Positions 32,280 to 42,889 of a stretch of DNA of 64,000 nt are shown one piece after another. Origin of the DNA: Anastrepha obliqua (lineage: Eukaryota > Arthropoda > Insecta > Diptera > Tephritidae); the NCBI RefSeq assembly GCF_027943255.1, contig NC_072892.1, forward strand, positions 120,235,792 to 120,299,791. Direction: 5' to 3'. The number at the start of each line of letters is the position of its first letter. Positions within the stretch are counted from its first letter, which is position 1. Made by a program: the position numbers and the translations under genes. Below the pieces are notes generated by a model. That model worked only from the letters and a program-made list of their open reading frames with translations, did not search any database and was not told the origin of the DNA.

Positions 32280-33830
32280 AACTGTGTAGTACTAACAAAT
32301 ATCCGGCATGCGCTGTTTTGTGGCGAAGGCAAATTATTGCATTCTAGTGTTAAATACAATTTTTTGTTTTTCAATCTAGTCCAATTATTTTGTAAGAATG
32401 AAGAAAAGAAGATTTTTATTATCGCTCTAGAGAAAGCGTTAACTAATCATGTGGAAAATATGAATTTTCGTGCCTTAATTCATAAACCTGTGGTGTCGGC
32501 GTTCGTCCTTTGTTTATTAGTATGGAGAAAGCCAGAAGGACGCGAAACTGTAAGCACTTGCATTCAAATGCCATGTTGATGGAGATTATACCGATTTTTA
32601 GAATTTCCTTTCGATTCACCATTTACAATTGACGCTCCTTTAATATTAGTCATTGATTTTGTTAGCTGTGTAATTCCATCACATCAGCGAGGTGGATTTA
32701 TTTTACAGATAAGAATTATATGCACGCCAAGTTTGAGTAAAAGCATCCATAAATCAGCTCCATCTATGCCAACCCAGCTATAAAAGGTGCAAAAGTTCAA
32801 TCACTCCTATTCCAAAACACCTGCCGATATTTCACTCCTATGTTAATTTAATTGCATTAAACAAACTCCCATATGGCATGTCTATTAAGTTCCATATAAC
32901 ATATAATAGCATGCAATGATAATGAAATCAGTGGGAGCGCACTTTGTGGAAATAATAATTTGTGGCCAAAGCTGCAAGGTCAGTCCAGTGTGGCTTTGTG
33001 TGTTAATTATGTGATTGCAGTTATTGCACTTATGAAATTAAAGCAAAATTCACTTAGTTACAATAATACATACATTTACAAATGCATTCATTTGAATTGG
33101 GTCAAACTTCCGCTGGGAATTGGTCCATACATAAGTGGTCTGTAATGGCATTTAATAAACATTTATTTGCCGTGCTTGCCTTCATTTGCTATATTCATTT
33201 GCTAACGTTTTTTTCTATTCTTTGAAATATTGTTTATGCACTTACACGATGCATAGTCTGATAGTGCACACGATTCAGTATTCTAACACCGAATTTTGTG
33301 TTATTTCTTTATTTAATAGTTTGGGAATAGCGGCCAGAAATGGTAGCTGGTCGATGATTCCTCTACAATTCTGATAATTTCTTTCAGATGTTCCCACACA
33401 GATAATAATAGTCTTTGGTGATCGTTTACGATTCCCGAATACAGAGAGAAATCAAAAATTGCTTGTAATAAAAAGTGTACCAGAAGGTATTGCTTTGCTT
33501 TCTTATCTGAGCTCACTGTTTCAGCATTGCTGCTGATGCATAGTAAAAAGTGAATTTACCCGGTGATCTGGGTAGATGAGCTTATAGTGCAAGAATTTTA
33601 ATGGTTTTAATAAATTGATTTATACACACCAAATGTACTTCAAAACTAAAGAAATTTAGAAATTAAAGTTTTTTATCATGCATTTCGTTGACGACTATGT
33701 CGTGAAACATAATAGTAAATCGATTAACAAATTTACAGCACTGTTAACGCATTTCTCTAAGAAGACAGTTGCACTCTATACCCGTACATGTACACCCGAA
33801 TTGCCTTTTACTCGATTTTGAAATAACAAA
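32280..33830. other. No gene seen
   Basis: Includes the second half of a 126-codon plus ORF (32199-32579) that has no recognisable motif and starts inside the repeat. The rest is AT-rich. Confidence 0.4.
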
Positions 33831-33839
33831 GTTTTACTT

Positions 33840-34165
33840 TAGATGATCGGTAGCCTGGAGGCTTGAGATGCTCTTTGCGGCAGAGTCAGTGATCAATGAT
33901 GACACCTAGATATTTAGTGTGTGCTCCTGATTGAATGGCGTCGCCCCCACTATGATGGAAACCCACTAAATTTTCTTCCTGATACTATGGTATAGTATAG
34001 CACTACCTCGGCTTTGTGTTTCGCTAATTGTAGCTCAGTTTTCTGTCGCCATTTCTTCATCTCAGATATTATCGTCCTGCTTCTTTTGGCAATCTCTCCT
34101 CTTCACTACTATCGCAATCTCGTCTGCGTACCCTATAATTTCTACTCTTTCAGGCTTGGGTATGC
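33840..34165 (-). mobile_element. LOA/I-like LINE reverse transcriptase fragment
   Basis: Reading minus from 34165: PERVEIIGYADEIAIVVKRR. This is the palm motif C with YADE in place of the catalytic YADD. It is followed by a degenerate stretch ending in sequence like LNI.VSSLITDSAAKS (usual form YLGVIIDxxLxFxxH). Stops and one frameshift. Confidence 0.6.
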
Positions 34166-34254
34166 GGTAGCTGGATAAGAAGAATTGTCAATTGAATTGA
34201 ATAATTTTTTTATAAAGTAAAAAAAATTATCAGCGCTTTCAACAGCAAAAACTT

Positions 34255-34665
34255 AAGAAATAGCGAATGTTGCAAAGGGCACCGCATCTGAAGTATAAAA
34301 AATTACAAAAAAACTACCTTAAAAAAATTTTATAAAAAACGCCGCCTCGAATTTGCAAGTGACTACACGGCTTGGAGTTCTGTTACAAATAATAATCCCG
34401 ATGAATGGAAAAAATTAGTATTTATTTGCGAAAAGAATTTCAATCTGGATCAATCGGATGGGTACAATTACTATTTCCACGATTTAAGAAAGGAGGAAAG
34501 GTGCTCAAGTCGACATCACAGCCATGAAAATGGTGCGATGATATAGGGAGCAATATTGTACTGTGACGCGTGGTCTGAAATTTCATTAAGCTATCTGGAG
34601 AACTTGATCAAATCCCTTCATCAACGTATTAACGAAATAAATGGCAGCATTTAGCTTTAAATAAT
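34255..34665 (+). mobile_element. Tc3-like (DD34E) transposase relic, centre deleted
   Basis: Plus translation gives KYKKLQKNYLKKIL, RLEFASDYTAWSSVTNNNPD, EWKKLVFICEKNFNLDQSDG, YNYYFHDLRKEERCSSRHHS, then a break and WSEISLSYLENLIKSLHQRI. The motif FSDEKxFNLDGPDG has lost its Asp here (FICEKNFNLDQSDG). The block with the second Asp and the Glu is deleted, joining directly to the C-terminal helix. Terminal repeats not found. Confidence 0.65.
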
Positions 34666-35071
34666 AAGTGAAAAAAAATTATAAAATTGTTATTATTTTT
34701 TCTTCTCTGGTTAGTGCCTCTATTCAAGAGAACCAATAAATCAGTGAAAATATTACAACTACTGAAGTTTTACTGCTGCGGAATACCATTACATGGAAAT
34801 TTATTTTGATACATATTTATTTTCGATCAAAGTACAGCCTAGACATGAATTATCAGAAAACCTTGAACTACTAAATTAAATACTTTGCTTTAATAACCAT
34901 TTTCTTCCATAAAAATTATTGCCTTTAATCAAGTGAACCGGACTGTTGGATATTATTGTATTTCTTCTTTTGCCGGGTTTTCGGGAAAATATTTAGAGTT
35001 TATTCATCTTACACGATTTTATAAAGCTGTGATACCTATCCTCAAATTTGCCAAATGCCGCATTTTTTATA

Positions 35072-35432
35072 CAGGGTGCGCCATCTTTTACGCTGAGCAA
35101 CTTTGACATTTATCAATAGATCGACTTCAACATACATATTTTCGATACGCTAATTCAGTACAATTTCAACCATGGATCGCTTTACACCGAAACAACGCGA
35201 AATCGTCGCTATAAAACCCGAAATGCTTGACAAGGTGATGACAAACGCAGAAAAAAGATCGCAGTTTGTGATTGCTACTAAAGGTGGCCAGTTTCATGAT
35301 ATTGTATTCAAAAATAGTTTTAATAAATTTTAAATAACCAAATCAAATAAAAATACCTCACTCATACAAACCATTTTTTTTTTTCAGAGTTATTAAATGT
35401 TTTCATACCGATATAAAAGATGATGCTCCCTG
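35072..35432 (+). mobile_element. Short DD41D derivative: transposase start joined to its end
   Basis: TIRs are CAGGGTGCGCCATCTTTTA (35072) and the complement of cagggagcatcatctttta (end about 35432). The start codon at 35172 gives MDRFTPKQREIVAIKP-like text, and the frame runs at once into MLDKVMTNAEKRSQFVIATK, which is the C-terminal end of these transposases. All catalytic residues are gone, which is the usual structure of a MITE precursor. Confidence 0.7.
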
Positions 35433-35502
35433 GACGATTTTTTTGCATGCTTTTCTAAGGAACGCATCTACCGTGTAAAAAAAGAGTTGAGTTTAGTACA
35501 TA

Positions 35503-36812
35503 CTACTGTGGGCAAAGAATAAGGTGATTTGGTTGTAAAATGAAAAATCTTTATTTATTTTTGTAAATCAATTTCATCCCCTTCAAAATAATCCCCTCTC
35601 GATGAAATACATTTATGCTAACGATTTTTACAATCCCCGAAACATGCCAAATAGTCCATTTCCGGCATAGCCATCAGCACCTTCTTCGATTCAGCTTTTA
35701 TCTCCTCAATCGACTCGAAACGCGTTCCCCGGAGTGGTCTCTTGAGTTTTGGGAATAGCCAGAAGTCACACGGAGCCAAATCAGGCGAATACGGTGGTTG
35801 CGGAACGATATGCGTGGAATTTTTGGCGAAATGGTCACGAAGAACGAGTGCAGTGTGAGACGGTGCATTATCGTGATGCAAAAACCAAGAGTTGTTGGCC
35901 CATAATTCTAGTCTTTTTAGATGAATTGCTTCACGCAAACGACGCATAACGCTCAAATAATATTCCTTATTAACAGTTTGGCCAGGTGGAAGGAATTCAT
36001 AGTGCACACACCACGAAAATCGAAAAAAACTGTCATCATGACCTTTATTTTTGAACGACTTTGACGTGTTCTTTTCGGTCTGGCCTCGCCTTTAGTACGA
36101 TATTCGCTTGATTGGTCGGTTGTTTCAGGGTCGTAAGCATAAATCCAAGTCTCATCTCCATAATGATGCATTTGAGCTTGTCCTGATAGTCTGAAAGCAT
36201 TGTTTCACACACATCAACGCGACGACTTTTTTCCAAGAAATTGAGAGTTTTCGGTACCAAACGAGATTTGACTTTTCGTAGGCCCAAATGATCTTTCAAA
36301 ATGGTTTTCACAGATCTTTCTGATATTCCGATCATATCAGTAAGGTCTTTAACAGTCAACCGACGATTTTTGAGCACTAACTCCTTCACTTTATTGACGT
36401 GTTGGTCATCTGTTGACGTCGATGGTCGTCCGGAGCGCTCCAAGTCATCAACACGTTCTCGACCCTCTTTGAAGTCTTTGTACCACTTATAAACATTTTT
36501 CTGCGACATGGTCGAATCACCAAATGCCTTCTGCAATATGCTAAGCGTTTCCGCAGCCGAAATTTCATTCCGCAAACAAAATTTGATGCCACTTCTCTGC
36601 TCAATCAAATCAAACATTCTAAAAATCGAAAAATGCACTCTTGGTCGTTTGGTAAATACAAGCGTAAATATATTACTGATAATGACATTCACATGAAAGT
36701 TGGTCCAGATGTTATTAACAGTGCTGCCAACTCATGAAAAAAATAACTAGAGCGAAATTTTAATCCCGCGAAGTTCGACAAATAAATTCACCTTACTTTT
36801 TGCCCACAGATA
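35503..36812 (-). mobile_element. DD34D mariner, best preserved in the window, about 1.3 kb
   Basis: TIR-like ends: ctactgtgggcaaagaataa at 35503 and, at the right end, accttactttttgcccacag up to 36809. The copy at 60951-61762 has the same TIRs. Size is typical for mariner. The coding region is described in the following entry. The right terminus is slightly mutated, so the TA duplication is clear only on the left (35501-35502). Confidence 0.85.
35618..36692 (-). pseudogene. Mariner transposase, near full length, two frameshifts
   Basis: The first 215-codon frame (36692-36045) has the HTH block (GIKFCLRNEISAAETLSILQ, VYKWYKDFKEGRERVDDLER) and a second HTH (VKELVLKNRRLTVKDLTDMI), then LRKVKSRLVPKTLNFLEKSR. 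A frameshift near 36165 moves the first Asp to the GDETWIYAYDPETTDQSSEY frame (36171-35953). A second shift near 36000 leads to HYEFLPPGQTVNKEYYL, LHHDNAPSHTALVL (second Asp) and SPDLAPCDFWLFPKLK (third Asp), spaced 34 residues apart. No in-frame stop inside the three pieces, so decay is recent. Truncated C-terminus at about 35618. Confidence 0.85.
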
Positions 36813-37009
36813 TATTTGGTATATCTGCGTATGGTATTTGAGGGCACTTCGAAAGTAAAACTAATTAGCTTCAGTTTTGAATAAAATTTAATGAATCTTC
36901 ACGAATTTTGTACCTACAATTAATTTATTCAATCATTCAATAACATTTATATCAACTGCAATAACCTCCTCGGTCCGGGTCCGGAAACGAATGCATGCGC
37001 GAATAAAAT

Positions 37010-38080
37010 GTTCCTCATTCATAGTGACCATAACGGTATTTATTGCAACCTTTATAGAAGTAATTAACACCATTACTATGTTTTTTGATCTCACGCTCAA
37101 CTACGCTCCGTAGTTTCAATCAAGGGGATTAGGTGTGGTGAGTTAGGCGGCCATGAGCTGGGTTGTAGTTGGTCATGGAAATTTTAAGCCATCCAATCTT
37201 GTGTCGCCATAGCTTTGTGTGAAGGAGCAGTTTTGCTGAAAAATGTATGGACTGTTACCCAGGGTTTCACTCTCAATCCATGGTTTCACTACTGAACTCT
37301 CTAGAACCTCGACATATGCAGCAGAATCTCACAAAAGCCTTGAGTAAAGAAGTTGCCTACCACCCATAAAACCATAACAGTGGCTGGAAACTTCGTGTGT
37401 ATGTCAACAGGAACTTCTGTAGGATTTGAACTTAGCTATGTATCATTCTGGTAATTTCTGCGGTTGGTTGTTTGGTCGTGGTCAAATTTTTTTTTCTCAA
37501 AAAAAAAAAACCTTAATCTCCCAAGTGCTTCAGGGTGGCTTATTTTGTTTGGAAGGCCTTTCGATCGCATAATTCGGTTTTCTCGTGTTTGCTGTGACAT
37601 TAACTGTCTTCTGCATACACCGTATGACTTATACCGGAGATTTTCAACTCGTTGGATGAGACCCTCAGTAAGATTAAGTTCGCTTGCAATGATCCTCATT
37701 GATTTCGAAGGGTCCTCATCAATGATCGCTTGCACTGCTTAGTAAATTCGTCGCATCGGCTGGTGCCAGAACGTTTCTCGTGTTTTTTGCGTTTTGCAAC
37801 AAATTCTGAATAGCTGCCTGATAATTTTAATTCACGGCGTATCTTATAAATGAATGAACTGGTGCACTTAAGAAAATTAAAGATTTCTATTTCACATTTA
37901 GCAACGATAATTGTATGTCTCTTCATTTCTTGAGTTCTGCTTGTCTTATATGAAAAAGAGCAAAATGATAATAATGGTTTCGGGAAGTTATAGCCACATA
38001 TATGCATACCCTCAAACAACATATGCACCCTGTATACAATTTTTGTAAGTGAACAAAAAAACCTCGTCAACCCTTTTCAA
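37010..38080 (-). mobile_element. maT-like (DD37D) transposon relic
   Basis: Reading minus from 38080: an HTH region (FLKCTSSFIYKIRRELKLSG, KRSGTSRCDEFTKQ), IIDEDPSKSMRIIASELNLT and RYKSYGVCRRQLMSQQTREN. Next is HPEALGRLRFFFFEKKKF, where the first Asp region (FSDEKNF) is damaged. Lower in the element are FPATVMVLWVVGN, TAPSHKAMATQDWMA and SSWPPNSPHLIPL. In relatives these hold the second and third Asp, 37 residues apart. Here both acidic positions and several frames are lost. TIRs not resolved. Confidence 0.65.
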
Positions 38081-38084
38081 CACC

Positions 38085-38960
38085 TCTTTCCGCATACTTT
38101 TTGCTTTCCATTCGTACACCCGAAATAAATATATACAGACGACTGTGTTGAAAGCATTATTTTTTCACAGGATATATCGCACGACTTTTGGCCAAAAAAA
38201 AATAATCAAATATTCAGAAAAGTAATTCAGTAAAAACCGCAATAGTTTTTCTGTTCGAATTTTTTATGCGCAATCATATTCAAGTAATATTTTATAATAG
38301 CGAAAAGCCGGTTTGCTTCGGGTGCCACAAAGCCAAAGTTAGTTTATGAAAAACGCAATGCCTGCAGCAGAATTACTTCACATAGCGTTAGGGACTATTC
38401 CTGGACTTTATTTAATATTTATTGGCATTGAGATAGCTGAGTAATTAGAGGTTATAAATGCTGGCAGCATTATAGTGAGGCATAAGAATTTTTGGTATCA
38501 ACAATTCCTACACTTTCGAAGTAATACTAAGAGTTGCCACTTAGATCATTTTACCCCTTTTTAAACATGAGCAAAATGAGAAAAATGTCATTGTTTTATG
38601 TTAAACCTGGAAATTGAAATTATCAATACCGCGCACAAAAATCTTAGTTCTTCCATCCTTCCTTAGTTACTACCCTCAGTAGGCATTAACTCCGGAGCTA
38701 TTCCTAGGAGCAGTGAAAACAAAGCGCATAACGTCGTTGGTACACTCATTGCCACATTTTGCTGCAATTTATTCTAAAAGTTCCCTAAAGATGTAGTCTA
38801 ATATGCGTTAAGTTCTTGCTACCAGATGAGAATACTTGCATACACTCATGGGTAATAAATTAGGTGCGTGAAATTTTTGACCAATTTTTGGCTATTTTAC
38901 TTTACTTTATTGAGGCTTTATTAATTTTTTCGAATCTTCGTGCATAAACATCAAATAATA
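38085..38960. other. No gene seen
   Basis: AT-rich sequence without coding signature. Ends at a SINE. Confidence 0.45.
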
Positions 38961-38962
38961 GA

Positions 38963-39140
38963 AAAAGTTTTTTCTAATAGCGGTTGCCCCGAGTGTATTT
39001 CTGCCATTAAAAAATCCTCATAAAATATATCTGCCGCTCGGAGTCGGCATGAAACTGTAACGACGCACACCACAAATATGAGGAGGAGCTCGGTCAAATA
39101 CCTAGCAGAAGTGTAAGCGCCAATTATTTATTTATTTATG
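38963..39140 (+). repeat. SINE body and tail, head missing
   Basis: Contains 'tctaatagcggttgccccga', 'ctgccattaaaaaatcctca', 'cggagtcggcatgaaactgta' and 'gaggaggagctcggtcaaa', ending gcgccaattatttatttatt. A 15-base piece of the internal block (cggcaggcaatgg...) is deleted compared with the full copy. Confidence 0.7.
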
Positions 39141-39499
39141 TTTCTTAATTTTTCATAGAAGCCTAACTCACTATCCAATAGAAACTAAATAAGCCGCTTT
39201 AAACTTTATGCAAAATTATATTATAACAATTCTCCAATTTAGTTTGAACTTTTAAAATAATTTTTGGTATGCCAGTTAATTCCATTAAATTTTAGTATAA
39301 TAACGTTGCAAATGACTAAAACATACTGGTGATTTTTGACAATTTTTTTTGCTGAGAGTATCATGCATTTTCCTTCATAAAATGTACGTTCCACATTTTT
39401 TTATCATCAAAAAAATTATTAAAAATCAGAGCGATTTTTGAGGCTTTTGTAACTTTCACTTTTATTTTATTTATAATTGAATGGGCTATACAACTCTTA

Positions 39500-40090
39500 T
39501 TATTTTCTTCTTGATTGCCGCGATATCCATTTACGCGATTTTTGCCAAGTTAAACAAAGTGCGCCAGTCGTTTCTTTCTCATGCAAATCGGACAGATCGA
39601 CCAGTTTGACTCACGAAGTGTACCCAAATTCTTCTCAACCTGATAGTTCCAACGTAGAAGAGACTTTCTCCTTCCTTTTCTGCCCGCATCTGGTACTGCC
39701 TCGAGTACTTTCAGAGCCGGACCGTTTGTATCCATTCGGATGACATGACCCAGTCAACGTAGCCGCTGCATCTTTATTCGCTGCGCTATGTCTATGTCGT
39801 CGTAAAGCACATACAGCTCATCGTTCCATCGCCTGCGATATTCGCCGTTGGCAACGTGCAAAGGACCAAAAATCTTCTGCAAAATTTTTCTCTTAAACAC
39901 TGCAATGAACGCAGCTTCGGATGTTGTCATCGTCCAAGCTTCTGCGCCATACAATAGGATGGCCATGGTGAGAGACCTACAAAGTATTAGTTTTGTTCGA
40001 CGAGAGAGCACTTTTTCTACTCAGTTGCCTACTTGGTCGAAAGTAGCACTGTTTGGCAAGAGAGATACTGCGTTGTCTACAAAATTTTGA
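39500..40090 (-). mobile_element. RTE-like LINE C-terminal portion
   Basis: The minus frame 40011-39754 reads MAILLYGAEAWTMTTSEAAF, FKRKILQKIFGPLHVANGEY and RRRWNDELYVLYDDIDIAQR. Then, after a frameshift, the 39735-39550 frame gives LEAVPDAGRKGRRKSLLRW, typical of the tail (GxxRRGRPxLRW). It ends at the 'ttgattgccgcgatatcc' block that marks the 3' ends at 3618 and 18505. 5'-truncated. Confidence 0.7.
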
Positions 40091-40867
40091 TACCAAAATT
40101 AGTTTAAAAATACTGATTAAGAATTTTGAAATTTGGATAAAAATTGGTAAAATTTTCATAATTTTTGTACTTGGGTTCAAGAAACGATTTATATAGTTTT
40201 TGTTGTAAATGACTTTAAATTTTATAAAAAATTAGTAGACCCTAAATAAATAAAATTAAAATAGCGGAAACTGGTGAAAATGTCGCACACCTACTATATT
40301 TTGCATGAATGTATTTGGGAGTATTAGTAATATACTCCAGTATATATGCACAATAAATTGAACACACTTTCACACATACACACAAATTGGCCGAGCTTAA
40401 AATTCAATTTAAATTCAAACATATCACAAAGAAAATCAATTATGCAACACTTTTTAGTTTAAAGGAGAATGACTAAAAGTTGCTTTGTCGTTTGTTGGTT
40501 GATCGCAAATATACCCCTTTGAACACTCAGCGTGGCGTATGAGCAACTTTAATTGCATTAGAAAATTGAAAATGTCCATTTCTTTGAAGTTGTGCATTGA
40601 ATTTGTTAAGTTACCTGCTGAGCTAATTAGATGAAACTATTATTTACCAACAGCATAAAATAGATTTAAACTAAAAAAAATAAAGCTGATAGAATTGAAA
40701 CAAAAATTGATAAATTGGATTTGTACGGTTGAGATGGTGTTTAATAATTTTTGAAGCTCCTAACAGCAGACGATTTGTACTAGAAGGTAGAAATTCATTA
40801 GAGCTTTGGGGTTTTGATAAAAAAAATTGGCCACTTTTGGATTAAAAATAAAAAAAACTAAATAATA
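40091..40867. other. No gene seen
   Basis: AT-rich, no coding or repeat signal recognised. Confidence 0.45.
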
Positions 40868-41095
40868 GATGCGTACGCTTCTGTTAGGTTTTTGGCCGAT
40901 GTCTTGAGGTTGTTCCATAAATGGAGGGACTTACAATTTTAAGCTGACTCCGAACGGCAAATAGTTCTTTATGAGAAGCTTTTTCATGGCAGAAATAACT
41001 CGGAGGTTTGCCATTGTTTACCGAAAAGCTGCCGCGATCAGATAAATACTTTTTCAATCATTTTGGTGTCTCATGCAGGGAGATTTGCATCTAGT
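40868..41095 (-). repeat. SINE copy, diverged
   Basis: In minus orientation: 'gcgtacgcttctgttaggttt' tail, 'ccataaatggagggacttac', 'ctgactccgaacggcaaata', 'tcatggcagaaataactcgg', and a degenerate head in which the B-box reads gagatttgcatc instead of gattcgaacc. Confidence 0.7.
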
Positions 41096-41203
41096 ATATG
41101 TAAATATATTAATATTATTATTATATTATTCCAACAATGGTATTAATCCAAAGCATAAGAGCTTGCAAATTTTTTTAGTAGGCTTGCCACCTACAGCCAT
41201 GGA

Positions 41204-42778
41204 GAGATAAATAGCACAAATGTGAACCTTCTATGTTAAGTTAAGTTTTTAGTACGAGCTCTGCTTTGATACTAACTAAACTAACTAACTAAATTTGTTT
41301 GTTTACATTTATTACCGTTATAAAGCTTACATTTATGCGAGGAACTGACCGTTTTTTTCGATGCAAGTTTTTGCGTTCTATTTTATTTATGATTATTGCG
41401 GTTTTGAAGTGGACACAATAATAGCACATTTTAACTTGTGAAGCGGAGAGTAAAACTTTAATATTGCTTGAGCGATTTTGAGTATATTTTTTTGTTTCTT
41501 AAATCAAATTTTAAAGTAATTACTAAAAATGAGACGTGGAAAACATTGCACGCTGGAGAAAAGGGCTCTTATATACCGTATGAGTCAAAACGGAAAAAGC
41601 TATGCAGAATTAGCTGAAATGATGATGTGCTCTCGGAAAATGGTTTATAATGCTCTTAATTTAGTTAAGAAAGATTCATCCTATCTAAGCAAAAAAAAAC
41701 GGAAGAAAACCAAAGCCGCGAAAAACTGATGTTAATGTGGATAGAGCTTTAATACGCAGGAGCAAAGCAGATCCTTTTAAGTCGGCACGGCAATTAATGC
41801 TTGAAATAAACCAAGAATCTGGTTTACAGGTATCCAGAAAGCTTGTAGTAAGGCGACTTAACTAAGCCCAGATGTTTGGCCGCATATGCAGAAAAAAACC
41901 ACTCCTCTTAAAAAGACATATCAAACACCGACTTGCTTTTGCAAAAGCCCATAAAGACAAATCTAGTCAGTTTTGGAAAAACGTACTTTGGACCGACGAA
42001 ACCAAAATAAATAGGATGGGACCAGATGGGCGGAAGCATCATGGTTTGGGGAGCTTTTTCCTGACATGGTGTTGGGCCCATTGCTCGCGTGATTGGTAAA
42101 ATGGATAGATTTCAGTATCTGGATATACTCCAGAATAAAATGGAGCCATTTGTGTTTGAGTTTAAGCTATTAAATTGGACATTTATGTAGGACAATGATC
42201 CAAAGCATACTGCAAAGACAGTAAAGCAATGACTCAGAAGAGAAAAAATGTATGTACTAGATTGGCCGGCGCAGATCCCTGATCTCAATCCAATAGAAAA
42301 TTTGTGAAATGACGTTAAGGTCAAAATCGCTAACAAAAATTTAAAAAATTTTGATGATTTGTGGGCCGCAGTTGAGGAGGCTTGGTACTCGATTCCAAAG
42401 ATAAGATGCCACAAGCTTGTAGAAAGCATGGAGCGACGGCTTGAAGAAGTACTCAAAAACGGGGGATATAGTACTAAATACTAATCTGGTGAAACAATAT
42501 TATTACTTAACTATCTGATTTGTTTACTATTTTTGCTTTTATTTGGAATTTTTTACGATGTGCTATTTATGTATCCAGGAGGTTTTGTGAGTTATCAAAG
42601 TTTTCGTAAACTATATCAGAACTTAAATTCTCTTTGACCATTTTTTTGTTTTAAAGTGGAAGTAAATAAGTTTTGTATTTTATATGTTGCTTTTTTCCGA
42701 ATAAAAAATAAATATTTAAAAACATATTCAACTCTTTGCTTCCAAAGTCTAAATGTGCTATTTATATGACCATGGCTG
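41204..42778 (+). mobile_element. Tc1-like (DD34E) transposon with complete ends, 1575 bp
   Basis: Termini: CAGCCATGGxxAxATAAATA at 41204 and its complement ending 42778 (about 26 bp), each next to TA (41202-41203 and 42779-42780). The size is typical for a full Tc1-like element. A second inner copy of the 'aatagcaca' terminal motif near 41418-41430 hints at longer or repeated TIRs. Coding content is given in the next entry. Confidence 0.85.
41529..42480 (+). pseudogene. Tc1-like transposase, several frameshifts and stops
   Basis: Start at 41529: MRRGKHCTLEKRALIYRMSQ and SYAELAEMMMCSRKMVYNAL (first HTH), broken at about 41710, then DVNVDRALIRRSKADPFKSA (second HTH). Next are LLKRHIKHRLAFAKAHKDKS and WKNVLWTDETKINRMGPDGR (first Asp). 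After more breaks come DNDPKHTAKTVKQ (second Asp), and DWPAQIPDLNPIENL (Glu), 34 residues beyond the second Asp, counting one stop. The C-terminus ends VESMERRLEEVLKNGG. Not functional. Confidence 0.8.
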
Positions 42779-42804
42779 TATATTAATAATTAGTGCTTCG
42801 AACT

Positions 42805-42885
42805 TTTTCTTATCATTTGGTGTTTCATGCCCGAAGCTGCGAACCCGGGCACTACCGAATGCCAATAACGTCCCAACCCAGAAGT
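42805..42885 (-). repeat. SINE head fragment, diverged
   Basis: The text 'ttggtgtttcatgcccgaag', 'gaacccgggcactaccgaat' and 'gtcccaaccca' aligns with the head of the SINE read in minus orientation (tttcaccgagattcgaacc...ccgaatgg...caccaaccca). Confidence 0.4.
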
Positions 42886-42889
42886 ATTG

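Noticed and set aside
32199..32579. 126-codon plus ORF
   Set aside because: Starts inside a repeat arm and shows no recognisable domain. Likely chance.
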